37,394 bases of DNA from Bacteroidota bacterium (GTDB lineage: Bacteria > Bacteroidota > Bacteroidia > Chitinophagales > Chitinophagaceae): positions 1 through 37,394 of the forward strand of contig JAFDXP010000052.1 in NCBI GenBank assembly GCA_018267875.1, in the 5' to 3' direction. Both the position numbers and the translations under genes were made by a program. This document shows positions 1 through 7,007 of this stretch, in pieces. Below the pieces are notes generated by a model. The model did not search any database. It saw only the letters and a list, made by a program, of their open reading frames with translations, and was not told where the DNA came from. How positions within the stretch are numbered: the stretch's first letter is position 1; every line of letters begins with the position of its first letter.

Positions 1-21
1 ATCAACCACGAAAAATGAAGC

Positions 22-48
22 AGGAGGCTTCGTCCTCCTCTCTTTTTT
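22..48 (+). terminator. Rho-independent terminator of a gene left of the window
   Basis: A six-base stem AGGAGG/CCTCCT (22-27 and 34-39) with loop CTTCGT is followed by a T-rich run ending in six T. It would end a + strand transcript entering from the left and so separates the defence genes from whatever precedes them. Confidence 0.75.
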
Positions 49-159
49 GAAATTCATTTTTTGTGCAAGAAAAAACTTGAAAACCTAAACACAATTTTAA
101 TAACAAAAAAGAGTCAACCTATAGTAGGACAAGACAGAGACGACACCACAAGACAATAA

Positions 160-1101
160 ATGAAGTTGAAAAATAAAATAACAGATGTAACAAGACGACA
201 TATCGCAGACGAGATGACGATAGGTAAAATTTGGTATCACGGTAATCAAACCGAACCAGACTTTTTAGCTCGACTATTCGACCTGAAAAGTTTACCCTCA
301 AGAGACGGAAGGTATAATAATGCTTATGATGACATTTACCAACATATGGTAAACAATAATGATTGGGACACTGATTGGATTTACAGCGACCCAAGAATTA
401 ACCTTTTGCACATTGAAGACGAGGTGTATTTAAGGTTTCTATCTATGGCAATTCACCCACGAGTAAGGACAAATCAAGACGAAGTTTCCAGGCTGACAGA
501 AATATTTAATAAGCATTTGAATGCAGACGGATTTGAAATTGCACAGACTGATGAAATTTCAGGTAAACCTATATTTTCAGGACGACAAAAAGCAATTGGA
601 CAAGCTCAATTAGTAGCGAAGAAAGTAGAAATAAAACGATATTTGAATACTGCCTATGTGAATGGCAAAATCAACACAATGACTGACGCAATTCACAAAA
701 ACACAGATTTAGCAATTGGTACAGCAAAAGAACTTCTTGAAACGACTTGTAAGTCTATTCTTCAACAAAAAGGAGAAACTATAAACTCTGATTGGACATT
801 ACCCCAATTACTAAAAGCAACTACAAATTCGTTGGATTTTAAACCAAAGGAAGCAGACGACCCAGACAAAGCAGATAAATCAATTAGGCAAATATTAAGC
901 GGTATTGGAACAATTGTGCAAGGTGTTGGTGAACTACGAAATAGTTATGGAACAGGACACGGAAAAGGTGCAGACTTCAAAGGTTTAGAAATTAAGTATG
1001 CTAAGCTGTTAGTTGGTGTGGTTTCTGAAATAGCAATTTTATATTTGGCGACTAATGGAGAGACCGCAGAATTAATTGAAAATGAAACTCTAACAGTATG
1101 A
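160..1101 (+). CDS. AbiJ-like abortive infection family protein
   Basis: This 313-residue protein resembles abortive-infection proteins of the AbiJ type, which act in phage defence by an unknown mechanism. Residues about 5-105 look like an AbiJ N-terminal domain (paired Trp-Asp residues near 69-73, HPRVR at 99-103). Residues about 180-300 match the Abi C-terminal domain, with AIGTAKELLE at 185-194 and the hallmark RNSYGTGHG at 260-268. There is no signal peptide or membrane segment, so it is probably cytoplasmic. The ATG at 160 is the first start after the terminator. It lies upstream of a type I restriction system in the same orientation, separated by an attC-like palindrome and a noncoding spacer, so it may be a separate cassette. 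The family call is fairly sure; the function in this host is inferred. Confidence 0.8.
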   Translation: MKLKNKITDVTRRHIADEMTIGKIWYHGNQTEPDFLARLFDLKSLPSRDGRYNNAYDDIYQHMVNNNDWDTDWIYSDPRINLLHIEDEVYLRFLSMAIHPRVRTNQDEVSRLTEIFNKHLNADGFEIAQTDEISGKPIFSGRQKAIGQAQLVAKKVEIKRYLNTAYVNGKINTMTDAIHKNTDLAIGTAKELLETTCKSILQQKGETINSDWTLPQLLKATTNSLDFKPKEADDPDKADKSIRQILSGIGTIVQGVGELRNSYGTGHGKGADFKGLEIKYAKLLVGVVSEIAILYLATNGETAELIENETLTV

Positions 1102-1120
1102 CAGAAAAAGAAGCCCGAAC

Positions 1121-1254
1121 CGCTAACGGGCAGTTTGGCAAAATGGCGGGTTTAGTGCTAAACTCAACGGCAGTTCTTCGATTAAATATTTATGCAAAAC
1201 TGAACATTTGTGCTTCGATTTCCGCCACTTCGCCAAGCTGCAAAAACGTTATGT
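1121..1254. repeat. attC-like large imperfect palindrome, copy 1
   Basis: Left arm: GCTAAC (1122-1127), then GCAGTTTGGCAAAATGGCGG (1130-1149). Right arm: CCGCCACTTCGCCAAGCTGC (1222-1241), then CGTTATG (1247-1253). The 20-base arms pair at 17 of 20 positions, the outer boxes supply TAAC/GTTA, and a loop of about 70 bases lies between. This is the layout of an integron attC site (outer R boxes, unpaired spacers, inner arms, long variable loop), although the outer boxes fit the RYYYAAC/GTTRRRY consensus only partly. The loop contains AACATTTGTGC, also present in copy 2 at 9979-10166. No integrase gene is in the window. Confidence 0.6.
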
Positions 1255-1544
1255 GGCATTTTAAGACGACACAACAACCATTAAACTGACAGACAATTAT
1301 CGAAACGACAGGACGACATATAAACTTAACAGCGGACTTTTTTCCGACACGACAGCCCAATGCTTCGTGTTTTATTTTTTTTGCCGACCCGCATTTTTTA
1401 AAAACAATTTTAGCCAGCCGCACAAGTGGCACATTTGGTTTTGCCCGACACACAAGCCAACGCTTCGCAAAATCAAAAGAGCCACTTTTTAGCCAACGCC
1501 TCGACAATAAATCGTATTTTGCACTAATGAATTTGAATGAATAA
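1255..1544. other. Noncoding spacer rich in CGACA/CCGACA words
   Basis: No convincing gene is present. The + strand is C/A-rich with repeated words such as ACGACA, CCGACAC and ACACAAGCC, and resembles the spacer at 9749-9978 on the other side of the hsd locus. The short reading frames here have no recognisable protein features. The hsdR promoter may lie here, but no exact TAnnTTTG element was found. Confidence 0.5.
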
Positions 1545-3959
1545 ATGATAGATAAAAAGACACTTTCTGAACGTGATATATGCACAAAGTTTATTACTCC
1601 TGCGGTTGAAAAATCGGGTTGGAATAGACTGACACAGCTATTGGAGGAAGTTTCCTTCACGGACGGAAAAATATATGTTAGAGGTAAACTAACAGCAAGG
1701 GGAAATCAAAAACGGGCGGACTACATTTTGTATTACAAACCGAATATCCCTATTGCCATTATTGAAGCCAAAGACAATAACCATTCTGTTAGAGCAGGTA
1801 TTCAGCAAGCTTTAGGCTATGCAACAATCCTTGATATTCCTTGTGTTTTCAGCAGCAACGGTGACGGCTTTTTATTTCACGACCGCACCACAACGGACGG
1901 AAACATAGAAACTGAAATTGGTTTAGACGAGTTTCCTACTCCGCAACAACTTTGGGAGAAATACAAAAAATACAAAGGAATCACGACTGATGAAGCTGAA
2001 AAAATTGCTTCGCAGGATTATTACTTTGACGGCACAAACCGCAAACCAAGATACTACCAACAAATTGCAGTAAACAGAACAGTTGAAGCCATTGCCAACG
2101 GACAAGGCAGAATACTGCTTGTAATGGCAACAGGTACTGGAAAAACTTATACCGCTTTTCAAATTATTCACCGACTCTGGAAAAGCGGAGCAAAAAAACG
2201 CATTCTGTTTTTAGCCGACCGAAACGCTTTAATTGACCAAACCCGAAGAGGCGACTTCAAACACTTTAAAGATAAAATGACGGTGGTAAAACACCGACAA
2301 ATTGATAAAAGCTATGAAATTTATTTGGCTTTGTATCAAGGTTTATCGGGCACAGACGAAGACTCAAACGTTTACAAACAGTTTTCGCCTGACTTCTTCG
2401 ACTTGATTGTAATTGATGAGTGCCACAGAGGAAGTGCGAAAGAAGACAGCAGTTGGAGAGAAATTTTATCCTATTTCAAAAATGCTACACATATTGGTTT
2501 AACAGCTACTCCTAAAGAAACCAAAGAAACAAGCAACACTGAATATTTTGGCGACCCTGTTTATACCTATTCATTGAAACAAGGAATTGACGATGGTTTC
2601 CTTGCTCCTTATCGGGTAGTAAGAATTGGTTTGAACGTAGATGCCGAAGGTTGGCGACCAGACCAAGGCAAAACCGACAAAGTCGGAAATATTGTTGAAG
2701 ATAGAATTTACAACCGAAAGGACTTTGACCGAAATTTAGTTATTGAAGAACGGACAGAATTAGTTGCCAAAAAACTTACAGAGTTTTTAAAAGGTTACGA
2801 CCGTTTCGCTAAAACCATTGTGTTTTGTGTGGACATTGACCACGCTGAACGAATGAGAACAGCATTAGCTAAACAAAATGCTGATTTGGTTGCGGAGAAT
2901 TACAAATACGTAATGCAAATAACTGGCGACAATGACGAAGGCAAAAGGGAGTTAGACAACTTCATAAATCCCGAAGAAAAATATCCAGTAATTGCCACTA
3001 CTTCTGAATTAATGACTACTGGCGTTGATGCACAAACTTGCAAAGTAATTGTGTTGGATGCCAACATCAATTCAATGACCAAGTTCAAACAAATTATTGG
3101 TAGAGGAACTCGAATCAATGAAGAATACGGAAAACTCTATTTCACCATTCTTGATTTTAGAAACGCAACAGATTTATTTGCCGACAAAGATTTTGATGGC
3201 AACCCAATTCGAGTAAAACCAGTTTCGCAAGACGAAGATTTATCATTGGTAGTTATTGAAGAAGAAGAAAACACTGTAACAGTTTTAGACGAAGCTACAG
3301 GCGAAGAAATTGTATTTGAAAAAGCACAAATTCGTTATCCTGAAGGTTCAAAATTAGGAGGCAATTGGGTTGATAGAGAACCTGATGCCAAAAGAGAAAA
3401 GGTTTATGTAAACGGTGTGGATGTTTCTGTTTTGGTGAGCCGTGAAATGTATTTTGACCAACACGGAAAACCAATTACCACAAGTTTAAAAGACCATACC
3501 AAAGAAATCATAAAAGAAAAATTTGCTTCGCTTGACGACTTTTTAAATAAATGGAACACCACCGACCGCAAAGAAGCCATCATTGCTGAATTGCAGGAAC
3601 AAGGCGTAATGGTGGAAGCCTTGTATGAAGCAGTTGACAAGCAAGTTGATTTGTTCGACTTGATTTGTCACGTTGCTTTTGACCAACCACCAATGACAAG
3701 AAAGGAACGAGCCAACAACGTAAAAAAGCGAAACTACTTTACAAAATATGGCGACCAAGCCAAAAAAGTATTGGAAGCATTGCTAGATAAATATGCTGAT
3801 GAAGGAATTACCAACATCGAAAATCTGGGAATCTTAAGAGTAAATCCATTTGATGAATTTGGAAGTCCTATTGAAATTTTCAGTGAGTTTGGCAGCAAAG
3901 AAAAATATTTGCAAGCCGTAAAAGAATTAGAAATTGAATTGTATAAAAATATAGGATAG
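1545..3959 (+). CDS. hsdR: Type I restriction enzyme, R (restriction/translocase) subunit
   Basis: This 804-residue HsdR cuts DNA far from its recognition site after ATP-driven translocation, in complex with HsdM and HsdS. The N-terminal nuclease domain shows the PD-(D/E)xK pattern: D59, E74-A-K76 (IIEAK) and a following QALGYA (88-93). The superfamily 2 motor follows: Walker A ATGTGKT (195-201), Walker B DECH (291-294), motif III TATP (320-323) and motif VI QIIGRGTR (515-522). Residues from about 620 to the end match the EcoEI-type C-terminal domain that docks on the methyltransferase. The length is normal and all catalytic residues are present, so it should be active. The four-helix-bundle gene separates it from hsdM. 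Confidence 0.95.
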   Translation: MIDKKTLSERDICTKFITPAVEKSGWNRLTQLLEEVSFTDGKIYVRGKLTARGNQKRADYILYYKPNIPIAIIEAKDNNHSVRAGIQQALGYATILDIPCVFSSNGDGFLFHDRTTTDGNIETEIGLDEFPTPQQLWEKYKKYKGITTDEAEKIASQDYYFDGTNRKPRYYQQIAVNRTVEAIANGQGRILLVMATGTGKTYTAFQIIHRLWKSGAKKRILFLADRNALIDQTRRGDFKHFKDKMTVVKHRQIDKSYEIYLALYQGLSGTDEDSNVYKQFSPDFFDLIVIDECHRGSAKEDSSWREILSYFKNATHIGLTATPKETKETSNTEYFGDPVYTYSLKQGIDDGFLAPYRVVRIGLNVDAEGWRPDQGKTDKVGNIVEDRIYNRKDFDRNLVIEERTELVAKKLTEFLKGYDRFAKTIVFCVDIDHAERMRTALAKQNADLVAENYKYVMQITGDNDEGKRELDNFINPEEKYPVIATTSELMTTGVDAQTCKVIVLDANINSMTKFKQIIGRGTRINEEYGKLYFTILDFRNATDLFADKDFDGNPIRVKPVSQDEDLSLVVIEEEENTVTVLDEATGEEIVFEKAQIRYPEGSKLGGNWVDREPDAKREKVYVNGVDVSVLVSREMYFDQHGKPITTSLKDHTKEIIKEKFASLDDFLNKWNTTDRKEAIIAELQEQGVMVEALYEAVDKQVDLFDLICHVAFDQPPMTRKERANNVKKRNYFTKYGDQAKKVLEALLDKYADEGITNIENLGILRVNPFDEFGSPIEIFSEFGSKEKYLQAVKELEIELYKNIG

Positions 3960-3962
3960 TTT

Positions 3963-3998
3963 TTAGGGACCTTGGTGACATCCAAAATTGTCACAAAA
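3963..3998. repeat. GTGACA/TGTCAC hairpin repeat, left flank of the four-helix gene
   Basis: TTAGGGAC (3963-3970), TTGGTGACA (3972-3980) and TTGTCACAAAA (3988-3998) begin only a few bases after the hsdR stop. GTGACA and TGTCAC form a six-base perfect stem. The same three words in the same order occur after the four-helix gene at 4583-4629, so the gene is bracketed by related copies. Confidence 0.75.
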
Positions 3999-4004
3999 AA
4001 AAGA

Positions 4005-4580
4005 ATGAAAGAAGAACAACAAAACAACAAAGGTTTTATTCCATTACACGGTGGTTATAAGAATCTGATAACCTATCAGAAATCTGAAATCATTTATGAT
4101 GGTACCATTTACTTTACCAAACGATTCTTTCAAAAATACGACCGCACCATTGACCAAATGGTGCAGGCTGCCCGAAGCGGCAAACAAAATATTGTTGAAG
4201 CAAGTATGGCCTCCGGCACTTCTAAGGAGATGGAAATAAAACTTACTAATGTTGCCAGAGCGTCATTAGAAGAACTAAAAATAGATTACCAAGATTTTTT
4301 AAGAACTAATAAACTGCCAATTTGGGATAAGGAGAATAAACTAACAACAAGATTTAGGGAAATAAATAGAACGCCCAATGCTACTTATGAAACTTACCAA
4401 AAAGCTATTGAACATGAACAACCTGAAATTTGTGCAAATTCAATGATTTGCATGATAAACATAGTTAGCTATTTATTGGCACAACAAATAAAGTCTTTAG
4501 AAAAAGCATTTATTAATGAAGGAGGCTTAAAGGAGAGGATGACAAAGGCAAGGTTAAATATTCGTAACAACAAAAAATAG
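4005..4580 (+). CDS. Four-helix-bundle (S23/Avd-like) protein
   Basis: This 191-residue protein belongs to the four-helix-bundle group that includes proteins encoded in 23S rRNA intervening sequences and the Avd accessory protein of diversity-generating retroelements. The diagnostic stretch is DQMVQAARSGKQNI (helix 1-2), then SGTSKEMEIKLTNVARASLEEL, where a small basic surface is expected to bind nucleic acid. The start at 4005 (MKEEQQ) is chosen because an earlier in-frame TTG at 3972 lies inside the left hairpin repeat. No membrane segment is seen. The gene sits between hsdR and hsdM, where restriction operons normally have nothing, and has hairpin repeats on both sides, so it looks inserted. 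Its biochemical role is not known, and a role in restriction should not be assumed. Confidence 0.8.
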   Translation: MKEEQQNNKGFIPLHGGYKNLITYQKSEIIYDGTIYFTKRFFQKYDRTIDQMVQAARSGKQNIVEASMASGTSKEMEIKLTNVARASLEELKIDYQDFLRTNKLPIWDKENKLTTRFREINRTPNATYETYQKAIEHEQPEICANSMICMINIVSYLLAQQIKSLEKAFINEGGLKERMTKARLNIRNNKK

Positions 4581-4639
4581 AATTAGGGACTATGGCGACT
4601 TTGGTGACACGTCCCTAGTTGTCACAAAAGTCCCAAATT
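4581..4639. repeat. GTGACA/TGTCAC hairpin repeat, right flank of the four-helix gene
   Basis: The outer arms AATTAGGGACT (4581-4591) and AGTCCCAAATT (4629-4639) pair at 10 of 11 positions. The inner arms TTTGGTGACA (4600-4609) and TGTCACAAAA (4620-4629) share the perfect core GTGACA/TGTCAC. The left arm begins right after the stop codon of the four-helix gene. It shares TTAGGGAC, TTGGTGACA and TTGTCACAAAA with the repeat at 3963-3998. Confidence 0.8.
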
Positions 4640-4664
4640 ACACTAAAAACAAAAAATTAAACAA

Positions 4665-6101
4665 ATGAGCAATATTGGAGGCATAGTAAAAAGCATTCAA
4701 AACATCATGTGGCAAGACACAGGCTTGAATGGCGATGCACAGCGCATTGAACAATTGGGTTGGATGCTTTTTCTAAAAATATTTTCGGATAAAGACAAAG
4801 AATTAGAGTTGTTGGACGACAAATACCAATCGCCCATTCCCGACAAATTTCATTGGGTAAAAGAAAAAGGAAATTGGGCTGGCGATGATGAAGGAATGAC
4901 AGGCGATGAATTGTTAGAGTTTGTGGACAGGCAATTGTTTCCTGCACTTCGCAATTTAGATTTAAGCACGGGCAACCAACGGGCAGTAATAGTGCGTGAA
5001 GTATTTGAAGGCAACAACAACTATATGAAAAGCGGTATCAATATTCGTAAGGTGTTGAACAAGCTCAATGAAATTGATTTTAACATTGCCAAAGACCGCC
5101 ATGCTTTTGGCGAACTGTACGAAACCATTTTAAAGGAATTACAAAGTGCCGGCAAAAGTGGTGAGTTTTATACACCAAGAGCCATTACACAATTCATTAC
5201 CGAAATTATAAATCCGCAATTGGGTGAAAAAGTGCTTGACCCTGCTTGCGGAACGGGTGGCTATTTAACTTGTGCCATTGAGCATTTGAAGAAACAAGCC
5301 AAAAATGTAAACGATAGAAAAAGCATTGAACAAAATATTGCCGGTTGGGAATACAAACCATTGCCTTATTTGTTGGCAACAACCAATCTCATTTTGCACG
5401 ATATTGAAATTCCTAACATCAAATTTGGTGATGCCTTAGACCAACCACTGAGCAATTTTACCGAAAAGCACCGAGTAAATGTAATATTGGCAAACCCGCC
5501 ATTTGGTGGCATTGTAGCCAACAACAACGAAACCAATTTTCCGCAAACTTACCGTACCAAAGAAAGTGCTGACCTGTTTTTAATATTGATGATTCATTTA
5601 TTAAAGCAAGACGGACGAGCAGGCATTGTTTTGCCCGATGGCAGCCTTACAGGCGATGGCGTAAAGCAAAGGATAAGACAAAAATTGTTGGAAGATTGCA
5701 ACCTGCATACCATTATCCGTTTGCCCAATTCCGTTTTTCAACCTTATGCAACGGTGGCAACTAACCTATTGTTTTTTGATAAAGGCAAACCTACCAAAGA
5801 GGTATGGTATTACGAACACCGTATGCCCGAAGATTACAAAGCATACAGTAAAACAAGACCCATTCAGCTAAAGGAATTTGACCCTATTAAAAAATGGTGG
5901 AACAAACGAAAGGAAAGCGATATTGCTTGGAAAGTAAACATCAAAACCATCATTGAACGTGGCTATGATTTGGACATAAAAAACCCAACTAAACCCCAAG
6001 AAGAAAAAGAATACAACAGTGCCGAACTAATGGAAATGTTGTCGGTTTCATTTGAGAAAAGTCAAACATTATTGAAGCAATTGAAGCAGGCAGTAAAATG
6101 A
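4665..6101 (+). CDS. hsdM: Type I restriction-modification system, M (N6-adenine methyltransferase) subunit
   Basis: This 478-residue HsdM methylates adenine in the site chosen by HsdS, protects host DNA and forms the core of the restriction complex. Residues 1-120 form the helical HsdM N-terminal domain. Motif I for S-adenosylmethionine binding is DPACGTGGY (192-200) and catalytic motif IV is NPPF (277-280). FYTPR (168-172) is the usual HsdM signature before motif I. Length and motifs are normal. The stop codon overlaps the start of fic as ATGA, a coupling usually seen directly between hsdM and hsdS. Confidence 0.95.
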   Translation: MSNIGGIVKSIQNIMWQDTGLNGDAQRIEQLGWMLFLKIFSDKDKELELLDDKYQSPIPDKFHWVKEKGNWAGDDEGMTGDELLEFVDRQLFPALRNLDLSTGNQRAVIVREVFEGNNNYMKSGINIRKVLNKLNEIDFNIAKDRHAFGELYETILKELQSAGKSGEFYTPRAITQFITEIINPQLGEKVLDPACGTGGYLTCAIEHLKKQAKNVNDRKSIEQNIAGWEYKPLPYLLATTNLILHDIEIPNIKFGDALDQPLSNFTEKHRVNVILANPPFGGIVANNNETNFPQTYRTKESADLFLILMIHLLKQDGRAGIVLPDGSLTGDGVKQRIRQKLLEDCNLHTIIRLPNSVFQPYATVATNLLFFDKGKPTKEVWYYEHRMPEDYKAYSKTRPIQLKEFDPIKKWWNKRKESDIAWKVNIKTIIERGYDLDIKNPTKPQEEKEYNSAELMEMLSVSFEKSQTLLKQLKQAVK

Positions 6102-6109
6102 ATTTGAAG
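6079..6109 (+). repeat. 31-base near-repeat at the hsdM/fic junction
   Basis: This stretch spans the end of hsdM and the first codons of fic, with the core CAGGCAGTAAAATGA. It matches 26 of 31 bases with 6977-7007, which spans the end of fic and the start of hsdS. Both copies carry an ATGA at the same place. Confidence 0.8.
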
Positions 6110-6982
6110 CAAAAAATATCTATACGTTTTTTTAACGACCAAGAAGTGCGTGCTGTTTGGGACGAGCAACATGCCAAATGGTGGTTTTCGGTATTGGATA
6201 TTGTGGGTGTGCTAAACGAAGAGCCTGATTATACAAAGGTGAGAAACTATTGGAAATACCTCAAAGCCAAACTAAAAAAAGAAAACAATCAGTTGGTTAG
6301 TGCCACTACCCAACTGAAATTAGTGGCTGCTGATGGCAAAAAGTACACTACCGATATGTTGGATAGCGATGGGGTAACTGCATTAGCCAAACACTTTCCA
6401 AACAATAAAGCTATTAAGTTTTTAGACTGGTTTTTCTACAGCGACACCAGCATAGACGGACAAAGTAAGAAAAAAGCCTACACCCTTTTTGAAAGTAATT
6501 TAATCAACGAATTTGAGGTAGGTACCACCAAAGGCTTGCAACAAATACACGCATATTTGTTTGGCGGATTATATGATTTTGCCGGACAAATAAGAGAAAA
6601 AAATATTTCAAAAGGCGGCTATCAATTTGTGTATGCACAGCATTTAAAAAACACTTTACAAAAAATAGATGCCATGCCGCAAACCACCTTAAATGAAATT
6701 GTTTTAAAATATACCGAAATGAACAAGGCACACCCCTTTATGGAAGGCAATGGGCGAAGTACAAGAATATGGCTGGATATGATGCTAAAAAAAGAACTTA
6801 AAAAATGTGTGGACTGTAGCAAAATAAAAAAAGAAAAGTACATGAATGCTATGATTATTAGTACGGTTGATTACACAGTAGTACTACAACTGATAACAAA
6901 TGCCTTAACCACTAAAATTAACGACCAAGCAATGTATATGAAAGGCATTGATTACTCTTATTACTATGAAGAAAATAATTAA
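6098..6982 (+). CDS. Fic-domain protein with an antirepressor-like N-terminal domain
   Basis: This 294-residue protein combines two parts. Residues about 7-105 (WWFSVLDIVGVL at 28-39) resemble the BRO-N/phage antirepressor-type domain. Residues about 125-270 form a Fic domain with the active-site loop HPFMEGNGRSTR (212-223), where H212 is the catalytic base and E217-G-N-G binds the nucleotide phosphates. Fic enzymes usually transfer AMP from ATP onto a hydroxyl of a target protein. The upstream AGQIREKNIS (162-171) is the usual lead-in of the fold. An inhibitory helix was not identified. The gene overlaps hsdM by four bases and runs to 13 bases before the hsdS start, so it is translated within the restriction operon. 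The Fic call is firm; the N-terminal domain name is less sure, and targets are unknown. Confidence 0.9.
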   Translation: MNLKQKISIRFFNDQEVRAVWDEQHAKWWFSVLDIVGVLNEEPDYTKVRNYWKYLKAKLKKENNQLVSATTQLKLVAADGKKYTTDMLDSDGVTALAKHFPNNKAIKFLDWFFYSDTSIDGQSKKKAYTLFESNLINEFEVGTTKGLQQIHAYLFGGLYDFAGQIREKNISKGGYQFVYAQHLKNTLQKIDAMPQTTLNEIVLKYTEMNKAHPFMEGNGRSTRIWLDMMLKKELKKCVDCSKIKKEKYMNAMIISTVDYTVVLQLITNALTTKINDQAMYMKGIDYSYYYEENN

Positions 6983-7007
6983 AACAGGCAGTGAAATGAG
7001 TTGGAAG
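6977..7007 (+). repeat. 31-base near-repeat at the fic/hsdS junction
   Basis: The second copy of the repeat at 6079-6109 has the core CAGGCAGTGAAATGA and contains the preferred hsdS start at 6996. The simplest reading is that an ancestral hsdM-hsdS overlap was duplicated when fic entered. Confidence 0.8.

Noticed and set aside
1098-1289. 63-codon + strand frame overlapping the Abi stop as ATGA
   Set aside because: It runs through the attC-like palindrome and its composition follows the repeat, so the overlap is probably accidental.
1190-1660. 156-codon - strand frame
   Set aside because: It is antisense to the palindrome, spacer and the start of hsdR, with Ser/Cys-rich shadow composition and no family resemblance.
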